Shown here in pieces: positions 53,105 to 64,000 of a DNA stretch of 64,000 nucleotides (positions within the stretch are counted from its first letter, which is position 1; each line of letters opens with the position of its first letter). Source of the DNA: Myxococcales bacterium. GTDB lineage: Bacteria; Myxococcota_A; Polyangia; Polyangiales; Ga0077539. Under the pieces are notes generated by a model. It did not search any database. It saw only the letters and a program-made list of their open reading frames with translations, and had not been told where the DNA came from. Where the stretch lies: assembly GCA_016793325.1 (NCBI GenBank), contig JAEUKI010000030.1:1-64000 (forward strand), written 5' to 3'. The position numbers and the translations under genes are program-made.

Positions 53105-53149
53105 CTTGCGGCATTGCGCTCAACCCCGCGCCCCTCGTGGCCCGTTCGC

Positions 53150-53665
53150 CTACGGCCGCGACTCGCTCGCGTGGCGCTTGCGCATCTCGCGCTCGATCAT
53201 GCGCTTCTTCAAGAGCGAGACGCGGTCGGTCATGAGCTTTCCGTCGAGGTGGTCGTACTCGTGCTGCAGCGCGATCGCGAGCAGGCCGTCCGCCTCGAGC
53301 TCGAACTCCTTGCCCTGCGCGTCGAGGGCTCGGACCTTCACGCGCTCGGCGCGCTCGATCTCGACGTGAACGCCTGGAAACGACAAGCACCCCTCCTCCC
53401 ACACCACGACGCCGTGCTTCTCGACGATCTCGGGGTTGATGAAGGCGCGCAGCTGCGACGGCTCGTTCTCGCCCGCGATGTCGATCACGAACACCCGCAA
53501 AGCAACGCCGATTTGTGGCGCCGCCAAGCCCACGCCCGGCGCGGCGTACATCGTCTCGGCCATGTCTTCGACGAGCGTTCGGACCTCGTCGTCGACCTTG
53601 GCGACGGGCTCCGCTTCGTAGGTCAACCGCTTGTCCGGGTACTCCAAAATGGTTCGGATCGTCAT
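53150..53665 (-). CDS. def: Peptide deformylase
   Basis: This 171-residue metalloenzyme removes the formyl group from nascent protein N-termini. ATG 53665 (MTIRTILEYPDKRL) is the conserved start. All three motifs are intact: GVGLAAPQ at 44-51, EGCLS at 91-95 with metal ligand Cys93, and HEYDH at 135-139 with ligands His135/His139 and catalytic Glu136. The usual partner fmt (formyltransferase) is not adjacent. The gene diverges from the cupredoxin-like gene with 59 bases between starts. Confidence 0.95.
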   Translation of the reverse strand: MTIRTILEYPDKRLTYEAEPVAKVDDEVRTLVEDMAETMYAAPGVGLAAPQIGVALRVFVIDIAGENEPSQLRAFINPEIVEKHGVVVWEEGCLSFPGVHVEIERAERVKVRALDAQGKEFELEADGLLAIALQHEYDHLDGKLMTDRVSLLKKRMIEREMRKRHASESRP

Positions 53666-53724
53666 GAGTCTCTCTTGAATAGTACCTGCCAAATTTACCG
53701 GCAAGCGTCGTACGCTCCCGCTTT

Positions 53725-54525
53725 GTGAAACGACCATCCCCCGTCCCCCTCGTGTGGTTCGCGCTCGCCCTCGGCGCGGCCAGCGTCGCATCCGCGGGCG
53801 ATTTGAGAGGCTCTCTGCAAGGGCTCGACACGCTGCGAAGCGCTCCGGCGCCGGAGGTTCCCGAGCGGAGGCTGTACTTCTGGATGCAGTCGAACGGCGC
53901 CCTCGCGACGCGCGACGCGCGGCCGAACCCCGAGCGAGACCTCGCGATCGTGCTGTCGGGCCCCACCGTCGCCGAAGCGGCCCAACCCGTGTTGGTCACC
54001 GTCGCAGGCGGGACCTGCCAGCCCGGAACCGTCTTGGTCAACCCGGGAACCACGCTCAACGTGCGCAACGTCGACTGGTTCGGGCACGAGCTCTTTCTCA
54101 CCGCCCCCAACAACGAGACGCCCATCGAGGGCGCCGCGCCCGAGGCCACCGCGCCGAACAGCCAGCGCGCGATCCAAGTGCGTCAGGCTGGGACGTACCT
54201 CATGCGCGACCGGCTCAATCCGCTCTTTCGCTGCTGGGTCGTCGTCGGCCCCGGGCAGGGAAGGCACATTTCGCCCGGCGCAGACGGCTCGTTTCGCACG
54301 TCCAACGTCGCCGAAGGCGAGTACACGCTCAAGGTGTACTTCGAGGGACGCGTGATCGCGACGACGACGGCGCGCATGGGCGCGAGGGACACGACCGTTC
54401 CCGCGATCAACCTCGCGGCGCCTCCGCCCACCGAGGGCGCGGCTCCCGCGGGAGCACAGCCCGGAGCCACGCCGCCCGCAGACAACACGCCCGCGCCTAC
54501 GGGCCGTCGCCGGAGGGGGCGCTGA
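53725..54525 (+). CDS. Exported cupredoxin-like protein
   Basis: GTG 53725 begins a signal peptide (VPLVWFALALGAASVASA); the 266-residue product is periplasmic or surface-located. The core (about 85-165) has the plastocyanin-like order of strands seen in myxobacterial cupredoxin-like proteins: VTVAGGTCQPGTVLVNPGTTLNVRNVDWFGHELFL, then RLNPLFRCWVVV. A possible ligand set (His in FGHEL, Cys in FRCW) exists, but the classic C-x-H-x-M loop is not clear, so copper binding is doubtful. A carboxypeptidase-regulatory-like strand pattern follows (FRTSNVAEGEYTLKVYFEGR), then a Pro/Ala linker and an Arg-rich end. The next gene follows after 4 bases, suggesting an operon. Confidence 0.65.
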   Translation: MKRPSPVPLVWFALALGAASVASAGDLRGSLQGLDTLRSAPAPEVPERRLYFWMQSNGALATRDARPNPERDLAIVLSGPTVAEAAQPVLVTVAGGTCQPGTVLVNPGTTLNVRNVDWFGHELFLTAPNNETPIEGAAPEATAPNSQRAIQVRQAGTYLMRDRLNPLFRCWVVVGPGQGRHISPGADGSFRTSNVAEGEYTLKVYFEGRVIATTTARMGARDTTVPAINLAAPPPTEGAAPAGAQPGATPPADNTPAPTGRRRRGR

Positions 54526-54529
54526 ACCC

Positions 54530-56146
54530 ATGCTCGTTTCGAGGTTTTGGTATCTCCTGCTCGCCACCATCGCGTCGATCGCGATCGCCTTCGCCATGCT
54601 CGTGCGCGGCGCGTACGAACACGACCGCGCCAAGGACGCCGAGACGTTGCTCGCCGGCGATCGACGGCAGATCGAAGAGTACCTCCGCACCGACGCGCGC
54701 GTGCGCATCGACACGCTCCGCGAGCTCGCGACGGCCGCGGATTTCACCCGCATGATGAATCAAGCCCGCGAGCGCACCAACGACTCTGCGCTGCGCGAGC
54801 TCTCGGGTCGCATCCAACAGAAGCTCGGCGAGCTCAACAATCGACTCGAAGAGAACTCGCGCTCGCACGTGCTCATCGCCGTCGACACGCGCGGCTACGT
54901 CGTCGGTCGCGACGGCTTCAACGCCTCGCAGGGCATCGGTGACTTCATCGGCGCTCACCCCCTCGTCGCCGCTGCGCTCAACGGATACCTCCGCGACGAC
55001 GCGTGGCCGCTGCAAGGAAGCGTGTATCGCGTCGCGGCCGTTCCTGTGATCCACCAGGGACGCTACGTCGGAGCGCTCGTCGGAGGACGAACCGTCGACG
55101 ACGTGTTCGTCACGAGGATCTCCGACGCGCTCGCAGGCGCCACCGTGGGCTTCTTCTCCGCGGGACGCATGGACGCCGCGCACGACGGCATCGCCGAGCG
55201 CGGTCGCCCCGCCGTTCGCGCGGTGCTCCTCGGCGAGACGCTCGGTCGCCTCGGCGGCGACCCGACGACCCGCGAGTGGACGAGCCGTGGCTACACCAAC
55301 GTCCTGCAAGTCGACAGCGGCCACGGCGTCGCCGTGTTCGCGAAGATCCCAGGAATGGTCGGCCTCGCAGGCGGCGGCTTCGTCGTCGCGCGACCGAAGC
55401 CCGTGCTCCCGTCGGACTTCTTGCTGCACCCGCCGGGAGATCTCACCAAGAGCATCAAGTGGGGCACCGTGATCGGCTTCGGCGTGGTCTCGTTTCTGCT
55501 CGCGATGCTCTGGCTCTTCCTCGAGCACGACGGCCCCAACGCGAGCCTCCGCAAGATGCTCGGGCTCTTGGCCTCGCGAAAGATCGAGCGCCTCGACCCC
55601 CTCAAGCTCCGCGCGAGCGCTCGCCAGATGGCCCTCGCGATCAACGAAGCGTTCGAAGCTGCGATGAAGGCCGAGCTCACCCGCGCAGGAGCAGCCCCGC
55701 GAAAGAGCGTCGAGGACATCGACAAGCTCCTCGGCCCCGAGTCCATGGGCGACCCGGACGCCGCCAACATGATCGCGTTTCCGCCGCCCGCGCCCGGACA
55801 AGCGCCTCCTCCGCGCCCGTCCGCGCCCGGCGCCAACGGCAACGGCGCGCCGCGAGGGTCGCTCGTGTCGTCCGTTGAATTCGTGGGCGATGGTCCCTCG
55901 AAGGCCTTCGCGCTCTTCGCCAACGCCAACGAAGAGCAGACCCACTGGCGCGAGGTGTTCGACGCGTTCGTCAACGAGCGCAAGAAGAACAACGAGCCCC
56001 TCGACGGAGTGACCTTCGAGAAGCTCGCCGTCACGCTCGAGCGCAACAAGAAGGCCCTCGTCGACAAGACCCAGTGCAAGGCCGTTCGCTTCGCAGTGCA
56101 CAGCAAAGATGGCAAAGCCGCCCTCAAGGCGACGCCCATCAAGTGA
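54530..56146 (+). CDS. Membrane sensor-like protein (MXAN_5187-type C-terminus)
   Basis: This 538-residue protein has a TM segment at about 7-26, a long periplasmic Cache-like sensor region (RSHVLIAVDTRGYVVGRDGFN, VYRVAAVPVIHQGRYVGALVGGRTVDD), and a second TM at about 315-337. The cytoplasmic part has a HAMP-less helical segment, a Pro-rich linker (about 425-450) and a small C-terminal domain (FALFANANEEQTHWREVFDAFV...TQCKAVRFAVHSKDGKAALKATP). From memory this C-terminal domain resembles the myxobacterial MXAN_5187 family. There is no kinase, cyclase or methyl-accepting domain. It lies 4 bases after the cupredoxin-like gene and may signal with it. Confidence 0.68.
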   Translation: MLVSRFWYLLLATIASIAIAFAMLVRGAYEHDRAKDAETLLAGDRRQIEEYLRTDARVRIDTLRELATAADFTRMMNQARERTNDSALRELSGRIQQKLGELNNRLEENSRSHVLIAVDTRGYVVGRDGFNASQGIGDFIGAHPLVAAALNGYLRDDAWPLQGSVYRVAAVPVIHQGRYVGALVGGRTVDDVFVTRISDALAGATVGFFSAGRMDAAHDGIAERGRPAVRAVLLGETLGRLGGDPTTREWTSRGYTNVLQVDSGHGVAVFAKIPGMVGLAGGGFVVARPKPVLPSDFLLHPPGDLTKSIKWGTVIGFGVVSFLLAMLWLFLEHDGPNASLRKMLGLLASRKIERLDPLKLRASARQMALAINEAFEAAMKAELTRAGAAPRKSVEDIDKLLGPESMGDPDAANMIAFPPPAPGQAPPPRPSAPGANGNGAPRGSLVSSVEFVGDGPSKAFALFANANEEQTHWREVFDAFVNERKKNNEPLDGVTFEKLAVTLERNKKALVDKTQCKAVRFAVHSKDGKAALKATPIK

Positions 56147-56204
56147 CGGGGAGCTCGGCGAAATTCGCCCTTTTGGCGCGGTTCGACTACACCCTCGGTA
56201 CTCC

Positions 56205-57830
56205 GTGAAGGTGAGGGCGTCGAGCGCAGCCATCGTCACCGCCGCGTTCGTCGCGAGCGGCTGCGCTGGGCAACGCGCGCGCGTCGCAGAGGTGCACGCG
56301 ACCGCAGCGCTCGACGGAGCGCCCGCCGTCGTCGATGGCGACGCGCGCGACGCGCACAACGACGCAGACGGCGCCCTGCGCGACGCGGGGCCCGACGCGC
56401 AGTCCGTCCTCGTCGCGCCGCCGCCGCCGAGACCCAAGGGCACCCTCCGCTTCGAAGTGCGCAACGCGCGCGACGCGCGCCCCGTCGCCGCCCACATCGC
56501 CGTGCGCGGCCTCGAAGGAACGCCCGACCCCGACCTCGGCCCCCGCCACCGCGCAGACGGCGCGCTGCAATCGCGCATCGCCGCCACGGGACAAGGGTTG
56601 ATCGAGCTGCCCGCGGGCGTCTACCGCGTGACCTTCGATCACGGAGTCGAGTGGAGCATCTTCTCGGCGCGCGTCGAGATCACGGCCGAGCGCGAGACGG
56701 CCCTCACGGGCGCGATCGAGCACGTGCTGCCGATGGACGACTGGACCGCGTGCGACTTTCACGTGCACGCCGAGCGCTCGTTCGACTCGCGCGTGACGAT
56801 CGTCGATCGCGTGGCGTCGCTCGCTTCGGTCGGAATCGAGTTCGCGACGCCCACCGAGCACAACGTCGTCGGAGACTACAGCGAGGGCGTTCGCGCGCTC
56901 CCCGAGCCGGCCCGCGGATCGCGCGGAGCACGCGGCCCGGGCCTCGTGTGGGTCAACGCGGTCGAAGTGACGACGGACCGCGCGACGTTTCCGATCGGGC
57001 ACTTCAACGTGTTTCCGTATCGGCCCAACCCGAGGCGGGAGCACGGCGGTCCGCCGGATTTTCTCGCGGACCCATCGGAGATCTTTCGACAGGCCCGCGC
57101 CAATACGCGAGACACCATCATTCAAGTCAACCACCCGCGGATGGAGCCCAACATCGGGTACTTCACCCGCTCGGAGGTCGACCCGCGCACAAACCGATCG
57201 AGCTCGCCTCGGTACGACCCGAGCTACCACGCGATCGAAGTGTTCAACGGCTTCTACCTGGGCGTCCCCGCAGAGGTCGACCGCGTGATGCGCGACTGGC
57301 TCGCGCTGCTCTCGACGGGCGCTCGCTACATCGGGACCGCCAACAGCGACTCGCACCAGATCGCCTACGAAGCCGCGGGCTATCCGCGCACGTACGTCCT
57401 CACGCCGCGCGCCGGCGACGCGTCCCCCCCAGCGGACACGGTCCTCCGCGCGCTCCGCGCCGGACACGCCTTCGGAACGAGCGGCCCCTTGCTCTTCGTG
57501 ACCTCGGGCCGCGCTGGACCGGGCGACACCGTGCGAATTTCACGCACACAAAATAGCGCCCGCGTCCGCGTGATCGTCCGCGCCGCCCCGTGGGTCGACG
57601 TCGACATCGTCGAGCTCTACCGGGACACCGAGCTCGTCGCGACCGTGGCGGTTCCGCCCAGCACCGAGCTCGAGCGCGCGGACGCCGAGGTGGACATCAG
57701 CATGGTGCGCGACCGGCACGCGCTCGTCGCGATCGCGCGGGGCGATCGCTCGCTCGGCGACGTGCTTCCTCGGCTCGAAGCCAAGCCCTTCGCGTTTACA
57801 AACCCCCTCTGGCTCGTGCGGCGCAATTGA
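56205..57830 (+). CDS. PHP-type metallohydrolase lipoprotein (CehA/McbA-like)
   Basis: GTG 56205 gives 541 residues starting with VKVRASSAAIVTAAFVASGC, a lipobox with Cys20. A carboxypeptidase-regulatory-like beta domain (about 80-170) precedes a PHP-fold metal-binding domain: CDFHVHAERSFDS, EFATPTEHNVVGDY, IQVNHPR and GTANSDSHQ supply the usual His/Asp metal ligands. The last 120 residues are another beta domain (VDIVELYRDTELVATV). CehA-type members hydrolyse esters or phosphoesters, but the substrate here is unknown. It follows the sensor-like gene on the same strand after 58 bases and converges on the sigma-factor gene. Confidence 0.78.
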   Translation: MKVRASSAAIVTAAFVASGCAGQRARVAEVHATAALDGAPAVVDGDARDAHNDADGALRDAGPDAQSVLVAPPPPRPKGTLRFEVRNARDARPVAAHIAVRGLEGTPDPDLGPRHRADGALQSRIAATGQGLIELPAGVYRVTFDHGVEWSIFSARVEITAERETALTGAIEHVLPMDDWTACDFHVHAERSFDSRVTIVDRVASLASVGIEFATPTEHNVVGDYSEGVRALPEPARGSRGARGPGLVWVNAVEVTTDRATFPIGHFNVFPYRPNPRREHGGPPDFLADPSEIFRQARANTRDTIIQVNHPRMEPNIGYFTRSEVDPRTNRSSSPRYDPSYHAIEVFNGFYLGVPAEVDRVMRDWLALLSTGARYIGTANSDSHQIAYEAAGYPRTYVLTPRAGDASPPADTVLRALRAGHAFGTSGPLLFVTSGRAGPGDTVRISRTQNSARVRVIVRAAPWVDVDIVELYRDTELVATVAVPPSTELERADAEVDISMVRDRHALVAIARGDRSLGDVLPRLEAKPFAFTNPLWLVRRN

Positions 57831-57839
57831 GCGCCGCGC

Positions 57840-58643
57840 TCACGCCGCGAGGTCGACGAGCGCCCCGCGCAGCTTCTGCAGCGCGCGAGCCTCGATCTGG
57901 CGGACGCGCTCCTTCGAGATCCCCAGCGAATTGCCGAGCGACTCGAGCGTCGTCTCGCTCTCGGCGAGCACGCGTCGCTCGAGGATCCACCGCTCGCGCT
58001 CGCTCAAGTGCTCGAGCGCGACGTTGATGCGCGCGCGCGCGGCCTTGTTGTCGAGCTCCTCGGTCGCGATCTCCTCGGGCGAGGGGCCGCCGTCCGTGAG
58101 GCGCTCGATCGCCGGAGACTCGTCGGGCGCCGCGGCGTCGAGCGAGCTGTCGCGACGCTCGAGCAGCGGCAACAATCGCGCGGCCTTCTCGGGGCTCATG
58201 CCCGAGATCGCGGCGAGCTTCACCGGATCGCTCTCGCGATTTTTGCGGTACGCCCTCAGCGCGCGGCGCTCGGCCTTCGATCCGCCGATGCGCACCACGC
58301 GGTAGCCACGAACGACGTAGTCGCGGATTTCAGCGCGGATCCAGTACACCGCGTAGGTCACGAGCCGGCACGCGCGGTCGGGCTCGTAGCGCAGGGCGCC
58401 CTTCAAGAGCCCGAGATTTCCCTGCTGAATCAAGTCTTCGAGCGGAACGCCCCACCGCCGATACTCGTTCGCGATCGTGATCACAAACGGGAGGCTCGCC
58501 GCGACGAGACGATCGCCGGCCCGTGAATCGCCAGCCTTCCATCGCCTCGCAAGCTCGCGCTCTTCTTCTGCAGAGAGCGGTTTGATGCCCGCAAGCGATG
58601 TCCTGTAAGCCTCGAGAGCAGTCGCCGAACCGAACACGCCCAT
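57840..58643 (-). CDS. RNA polymerase sigma factor, sigma-32 (RpoH)-like
   Basis: This 267-residue sigma-70-family protein has region 1.2 PLSAEEERELARRWKAGD, region 2 LVAASLPFVITIANEYRRWGVPLEDLIQQGNLGLLKGALRYEP and YAVYWIRAEIRDYVVRGYRVVRIGGSKAERR, and region 4 LSERERWILERRVLAESETTLESLGNSLGISKERVRQIEARALQKLR. The region after 2.4 (IGGSKAERRALRAYRK) resembles the RpoH box that follows 2.4 in sigma-32. It probably directs heat-shock or another stress regulon; myxobacteria carry several RpoH-like sigmas, so no symbol is given. It converges on the PHP lipoprotein gene with only 9 bases between stops. Confidence 0.88.
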   Translation of the reverse strand: MGVFGSATALEAYRTSLAGIKPLSAEEERELARRWKAGDSRAGDRLVAASLPFVITIANEYRRWGVPLEDLIQQGNLGLLKGALRYEPDRACRLVTYAVYWIRAEIRDYVVRGYRVVRIGGSKAERRALRAYRKNRESDPVKLAAISGMSPEKAARLLPLLERRDSSLDAAAPDESPAIERLTDGGPSPEEIATEELDNKAARARINVALEHLSERERWILERRVLAESETTLESLGNSLGISKERVRQIEARALQKLRGALVDLAA

Positions 58644-58967
58644 CGCGTCACCTCTGCGCGCCCACTGTTCACGGGCTGTGCCACAGATCTGTCAACGGAC
58701 AACAGAGGCGCAGACGCTGCAGCTTCGTGTGCAGATTGCGCAGCGAATGTGTTGCACCCACGAAAACAAGCGACCCCGTGCAGCGACTGCGCACCGGCAA
58801 GCGCTTCGGCTGCGCTGCGTGCGACAGAAAACCTTGCCGGAGAACGACGCGCTGCCGTCGAGCCGTCGCGCCCACGGGGGTTCCGCGACAGCGTCACCTC
58901 CCCACCGCGCTTGTCCGACACTCACTTCGCGATCGCGACGCCAACAGAAGCCGTCGGTGCCGCACGC
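58644..58967. other. 324-base intergenic region before the sigma gene
   Basis: No gene, tRNA or strong hairpin was found. Both neighbours are on the minus strand: the metallo-beta-lactamase-fold gene starts well beyond it at 59813 and ends here, and the sigma gene starts at 58643. The region therefore holds the sigma-gene promoter, but no clear -35/-10 pair was recognised. Confidence 0.5.
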
Positions 58968-59813
58968 TCAGATCGACTCGAGGTCGATCACCAAGCCTTC
59001 GTGCGCCGCGACCGAGTCCGGGAAGACCTCGCGCGCTCTGCGCTCTTTCTCGCGGACTTCGGCGTCGCTCTGGTTGGGGTCGTGGTGAAAGAGCACGTAG
59101 CGCTTCACGCCCGCGAGCCTCGCGAGCCTCGCGCCCTCGATCATGGTCGAGTGTCCCCAGCCGACCTTCGGGGGCCTGCCGCCTTCGCCCGAGTACTCCT
59201 CGGGGGTGTACTGCGAGTCGTAGATGAAGACGTCCGCGTCGCGGGCGACCGCGAGGATGTTGGGGTCGGGGACCGCGTAGTGCTCGGTGTCCGTCGCGTA
59301 CACAAGCGAGCGGCCCTGGTACTCGACGCGATACGCGAACACACCGTTCGGGTGATTGCCCGGAACGCCGAACACCTTCACGCCCCCGTCGCTGCCGAGC
59401 AGCACTTCTTCGCGCTCGTGCAAGTCACGGAAGTGCATCTTGCTGCCCATCTCTCCCAGCCGGACGGGAAAGTTCGGGTAGTTCATCTGCCCCGCGAGGG
59501 TCTCTTCGAGCGTGGCCGTCACGGACTTCGCGCCGTAGAGGTAGAACGTGTTTCCCCTGAGAAAAGCCGGCACGAAGAAGGGGAAGCCCTGAATGTGATC
59601 CCAGTGCACGTGCGAGAAGAACAAGTGCGCCGTGACGGGCAGCTCCTTGAGCAGCTTGTCGCCGAGCAGGCGGATCCCCGTTCCCCCGTCGAAAATCAGG
59701 ATCGCATCGCCGACGCGAACTTCGACACAGCTCGTGTTGCCACCGATTTCCGCGGTCTGCGGCCCCGGTGAGGGAATGCTCCCTCGAACGCCCCAGAACG
59801 TGCAGCGAAACAT
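58968..59813 (-). CDS. Metallo-beta-lactamase-fold hydrolase
   Basis: This 281-residue cytosolic protein has FDGGTGIRLLG, the zinc motif HVHWDH (His68, His70, Asp72, His73), a VPGNHPNGVFAYRVE segment with a further His, YATDTEHY with the bridging Asp, and GHSTMIEGARLARLAGVKRYVLFHHDP near the end. The layout is that of the RNase Z/PhnP-like phosphodiesterase branch. In bacteria with signal-transduction context such proteins are often cyclic-nucleotide or metal-dependent phosphodiesterases, but the substrate cannot be assigned. The N-terminus MFRCTFWGVRGSIPSPG is typical of this subgroup. Confidence 0.85.
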   Translation of the reverse strand: MFRCTFWGVRGSIPSPGPQTAEIGGNTSCVEVRVGDAILIFDGGTGIRLLGDKLLKELPVTAHLFFSHVHWDHIQGFPFFVPAFLRGNTFYLYGAKSVTATLEETLAGQMNYPNFPVRLGEMGSKMHFRDLHEREEVLLGSDGGVKVFGVPGNHPNGVFAYRVEYQGRSLVYATDTEHYAVPDPNILAVARDADVFIYDSQYTPEEYSGEGGRPPKVGWGHSTMIEGARLARLAGVKRYVLFHHDPNQSDAEVREKERRAREVFPDSVAAHEGLVIDLESI

Positions 59814-59894
59814 CGGTTGCTCTTCGCGCTCCGACAGAAACTCTACGCGCCGGTCCGCGGCAGGGTCAAATTGCGTGGGCTTCGGCGGAGCCGA

Positions 59895-60128
59895 TCAGCC
59901 CTGGCTGACCGAGCTGCGGACGCGCTCGACGAACTTCGACATCGACTCGTCCTTGAACGGCAGCGGCAGGTCGCTCTCGGCGATGCCCGTGAGGCGCGAC
60001 GCGGTCGTCAGGTAGCCATTTCGCGTCGCGGTGCGGCGCTCCATCGTGGAGCGCGAGATCGGGCGGAGGCGCGTGTTGATGAAGACCCAAGCGGCCTTCT
60101 CGGTGGTCTTGAACTTCGGCTTCTGCAT
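59895..60128 (-). CDS. Small basic protein, unknown function
   Basis: ATG 60128 gives 77 residues (MQKPKFKTTEKAAWVFINTRLRPIS...). An upstream ATG adds 21 residues of lower quality. The sequence is basic and probably helical, with no signal or membrane segment. The third-position GC bias is consistent with real coding. It is not recognised as any family; a nucleic-acid-binding or ribosome-associated role is conceivable from charge alone. It lies between gyrB and the metallo-beta-lactamase-fold gene on the same strand. Confidence 0.6.
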   Translation of the reverse strand: MQKPKFKTTEKAAWVFINTRLRPISRSTMERRTATRNGYLTTASRLTGIAESDLPLPFKDESMSKFVERVRSSVSQG

Positions 60129-60317
60129 TGGTCTATCGGTCCGTCTCGGAATCTCTCGAAGGTCGAGAGAGCAAAGGTTCAACGCCGCCATGCCTGCAAA
60201 GGGTGCGACGGGCCGGCGGTTTTGCCCGGACGCCCGCGTTCTGTCAAGCCACGCCCGGCGATTCGACGCACGAATCAGCGCTGATTTCGATGGGCCTCGG
60301 CCCCCCGCCGCGGGCGC

Positions 60318-62780
<2,463 letters not shown>

Positions 62781-62854
62781 TCACGACGCAGGCGCGTCGC
62801 CCCCTGCGCGCCACGATCGGACGCTGTTCGGCGAGGGCTTCGATCGCGTTTTCT

Positions 62855-62903
62855 CCTGCAAAATCGCAGGAAAATACCTACCACCCGCCCCCGATTTTAG
62901 CAA
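62855..62903 (-). promoter_or_regulatory. Candidate gyrB promoter/leader with hairpin
   Basis: On the minus strand TTGCTA (62903-62898) and TAGGTA (62880-62875) are 17 bases apart, a weak sigma-70-like match. Just downstream CCTGC and GCAGG (62855-62870) make a 5-bp hairpin with a T-rich loop in the presumed leader. A-rich runs on both sides stand out from the GC-rich surroundings. Confidence 0.3.
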
Positions 62904-62993
62904 CCCTTTGGTGACGTTTTCTGTCGCGAAATCCCGCAGTAAATCCGCGGTGAATCGCTGGTCGACCGCGACGCTCCCCCGCGTCGCTCGCGC

Positions 62994-64000
62994 TCAGCGA
63001 CGACGACGGCGCGCGAGCACCGTGGCCGCAGCGGCGAGCGCGACGAGCGCGACCGAGCCGTTGCCCGACGAGCCAGGAGCGCCCGCGGCGCGGCAAGCGC
63101 ACGTTCCAGTGCCACCCACCGAGCTTCCACCGTCGCCCGCGACGCCGCTGTCGCTCGCGTCACCAACGCTCGGGCGGTCCGAACGAACGTCGGCCACCTG
63201 ACTGTCCGTCCCAGCGTCGACGACGTCCATTTCGGCCACGTCTGGCTCGCTGTCGGGCATCGCGTCAGCGACGTCGACGGCGCCGTCCGAGGCGTCCATC
63301 ACCACATTGCTGTCCTCGACGACGCCCGAATCCACGCCCGAATCCACGCCAGTATCCACGCCGCTGTCGACACCCGTGTCGACGCCCGTGTCCACACCGC
63401 TGTCGCCGCCGACGGGCAACACGGTCAGCGAGAACATCTGGCTCGTGCGCCCCGTGTCGCCGTCATCGACGGTCACCGTGAAGGTCACCGTCGTCGTGGA
63501 CGCGCTCATGGGAGGCGTTCCGCTGAGCTCGCCGGTCGCCGCGTTGATCGTGAGCCACGCCGGAGCGCCCGTGATCGACCACACGAGGGGGTCTTGCACC
63601 GTGCTGGCGATGGGCGGATTCGCGCGGTCGGTCGCAGCCACGATCGTGCTGTACGCGACGAGCGACGTGGCCACCGGGAGCATCGTCGTCGTGATCGTCG
63701 GCGCCGCGTTGGTGACCGACAACGTCGACGTCGAGCGCGCGGAGTTCGCGTTGCACATTCCGCCGACGGTCGGACGCGAGAGCCAGCACACCGTTCGCAT
63801 CGAGGGGCCGTCGAAGCCCGCCGTGCTGAACATCGCGCTCGCGCCCGTCCCATCGACGACGCCGTCGCAGTTGAAGTCCCACGCGACCTCGCAGCCGCAC
63901 GAACCCGCGGCGCCAAACGCCACCGCGAGCGACGCGGTCCCGCCCTCCTCTGCGGTAAACGGCCCGGACGCGGTCGCCTCTGGACACACACGCGGAGCCG
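62994..64000 (-). CDS. MYXO-CTERM-type surface protein (5' end missing)
   Basis: The frame is open to the window end, so the N-terminus lies outside. Visible parts, N to C, are a PKD/Ig-like stretch (AEEGGTASLAVAFGAAGSCGCEVAWDFNCDG), a He_PIG/cadherin-like Ig repeat (LVWSITGAPAWLTINAATGELSGTPP), a D-x-G-V linker (GVDTGVDTGVDSGVDTGVDSG) and an acidic segment. The C-terminal sorting signal is CACRAAGAPG, a hydrophobic stretch VALVALAAAATVLA and RRRRR. This tripartite tail is the hallmark of MYXO-CTERM proteins, which are processed and displayed on the myxobacterial surface. The binding target is unknown. Confidence 0.85.
   Translation of the reverse strand, partial: APRVCPEATASGPFTAEEGGTASLAVAFGAAGSCGCEVAWDFNCDGVVDGTGASAMFSTAGFDGPSMRTVCWLSRPTVGGMCNANSARSTSTLSVTNAAPTITTTMLPVATSLVAYSTIVAATDRANPPIASTVQDPLVWSITGAPAWLTINAATGELSGTPPMSASTTTVTFTVTVDDGDTGRTSQMFSLTVLPVGGDSGVDTGVDTGVDSGVDTGVDSGVDSGVVEDSNVVMDASDGAVDVADAMPDSEPDVAEMDVVDAGTDSQVADVRSDRPSVGDASDSGVAGDGGSSVGGTGTCACRAAGAPGSSGNGSVALVALAAAATVLARRRRR

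Overview
The window looks like chromosomal DNA of a myxobacterium (phylum Myxococcota, most likely a Polyangiales/Sandaracinaceae-type genome). It is very GC-rich with G/C-ending codons. It holds a MYXO-CTERM-like surface protein (CxC, hydrophobic stretch, terminal Arg cluster), lipoproteins with Asp/Ser/Gly 'GVDTGVDS' linkers, an FGE-fold protein, several acyl-CoA dehydrogenases and a very long TPR protein. Two perfect copies of a parS-like palindrome lie near 6.6 and 7.8 kb, and gyrB is at the right end.

0-27 kb is mainly core and metabolic. In order: the end of a TonB-like C-terminal protein, an SDR, tRNA-Ala(CGC), a lipoprotein with a penicillin-binding-protein fold that has lost its catalytic motifs, glutaryl-CoA dehydrogenase, bioF-bioD, a cyclophilin lipoprotein, a CbpA/DnaJ-like chaperone, uppS-cdsA, glutamate dehydrogenase, a BNR-type lipoprotein, a medium-chain-type acyl-CoA dehydrogenase, an FGE-like protein, a 1272-residue TPR protein, an S9 peptidase, a zinc-ribbon membrane protein and a third, 598-residue acyl-CoA dehydrogenase.

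26.8-49.7 kb is accessory. It is bracketed by two same-direction copies of the 3' end of the third acyl-CoA dehydrogenase gene (26805-26840 intact, 49688-49723 a relic), the pattern left by insertion or recombination at a gene end. Inside are a divergent TetR/SDR pair, an outer-membrane-type protein, a 666-bp element with long terminal inverted repeats, a stand-alone H-NOX haem sensor, a 43-bp-period array of four identical hairpins, a HerA-like ATPase with an unknown partner, and a five-gene overlapping operon (34324-49682). The operon encodes a large DUF1998-type helicase, a DrmD-like SNF2 helicase, a DrmMI-like Eco57I-type adenine methyltransferase, an SMC/Rad50-like ATPase and an HNH nuclease. 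It is read as a DISARM/Druantia-related anti-phage system of unusual composition and is the main discovery candidate.

49.7-64 kb returns to myxobacterial chromosome. It holds two lipoproteins (one followed by a 28-bp tandem repeat), a second copy of the inverted-repeat element, peptide deformylase, a cupredoxin-like protein and membrane sensor pair, a PHP-type metallohydrolase lipoprotein, an RpoH-like sigma factor, a metallo-beta-lactamase-fold hydrolase, a small conserved-looking protein, gyrB and the end of a MYXO-CTERM protein that runs off the window.
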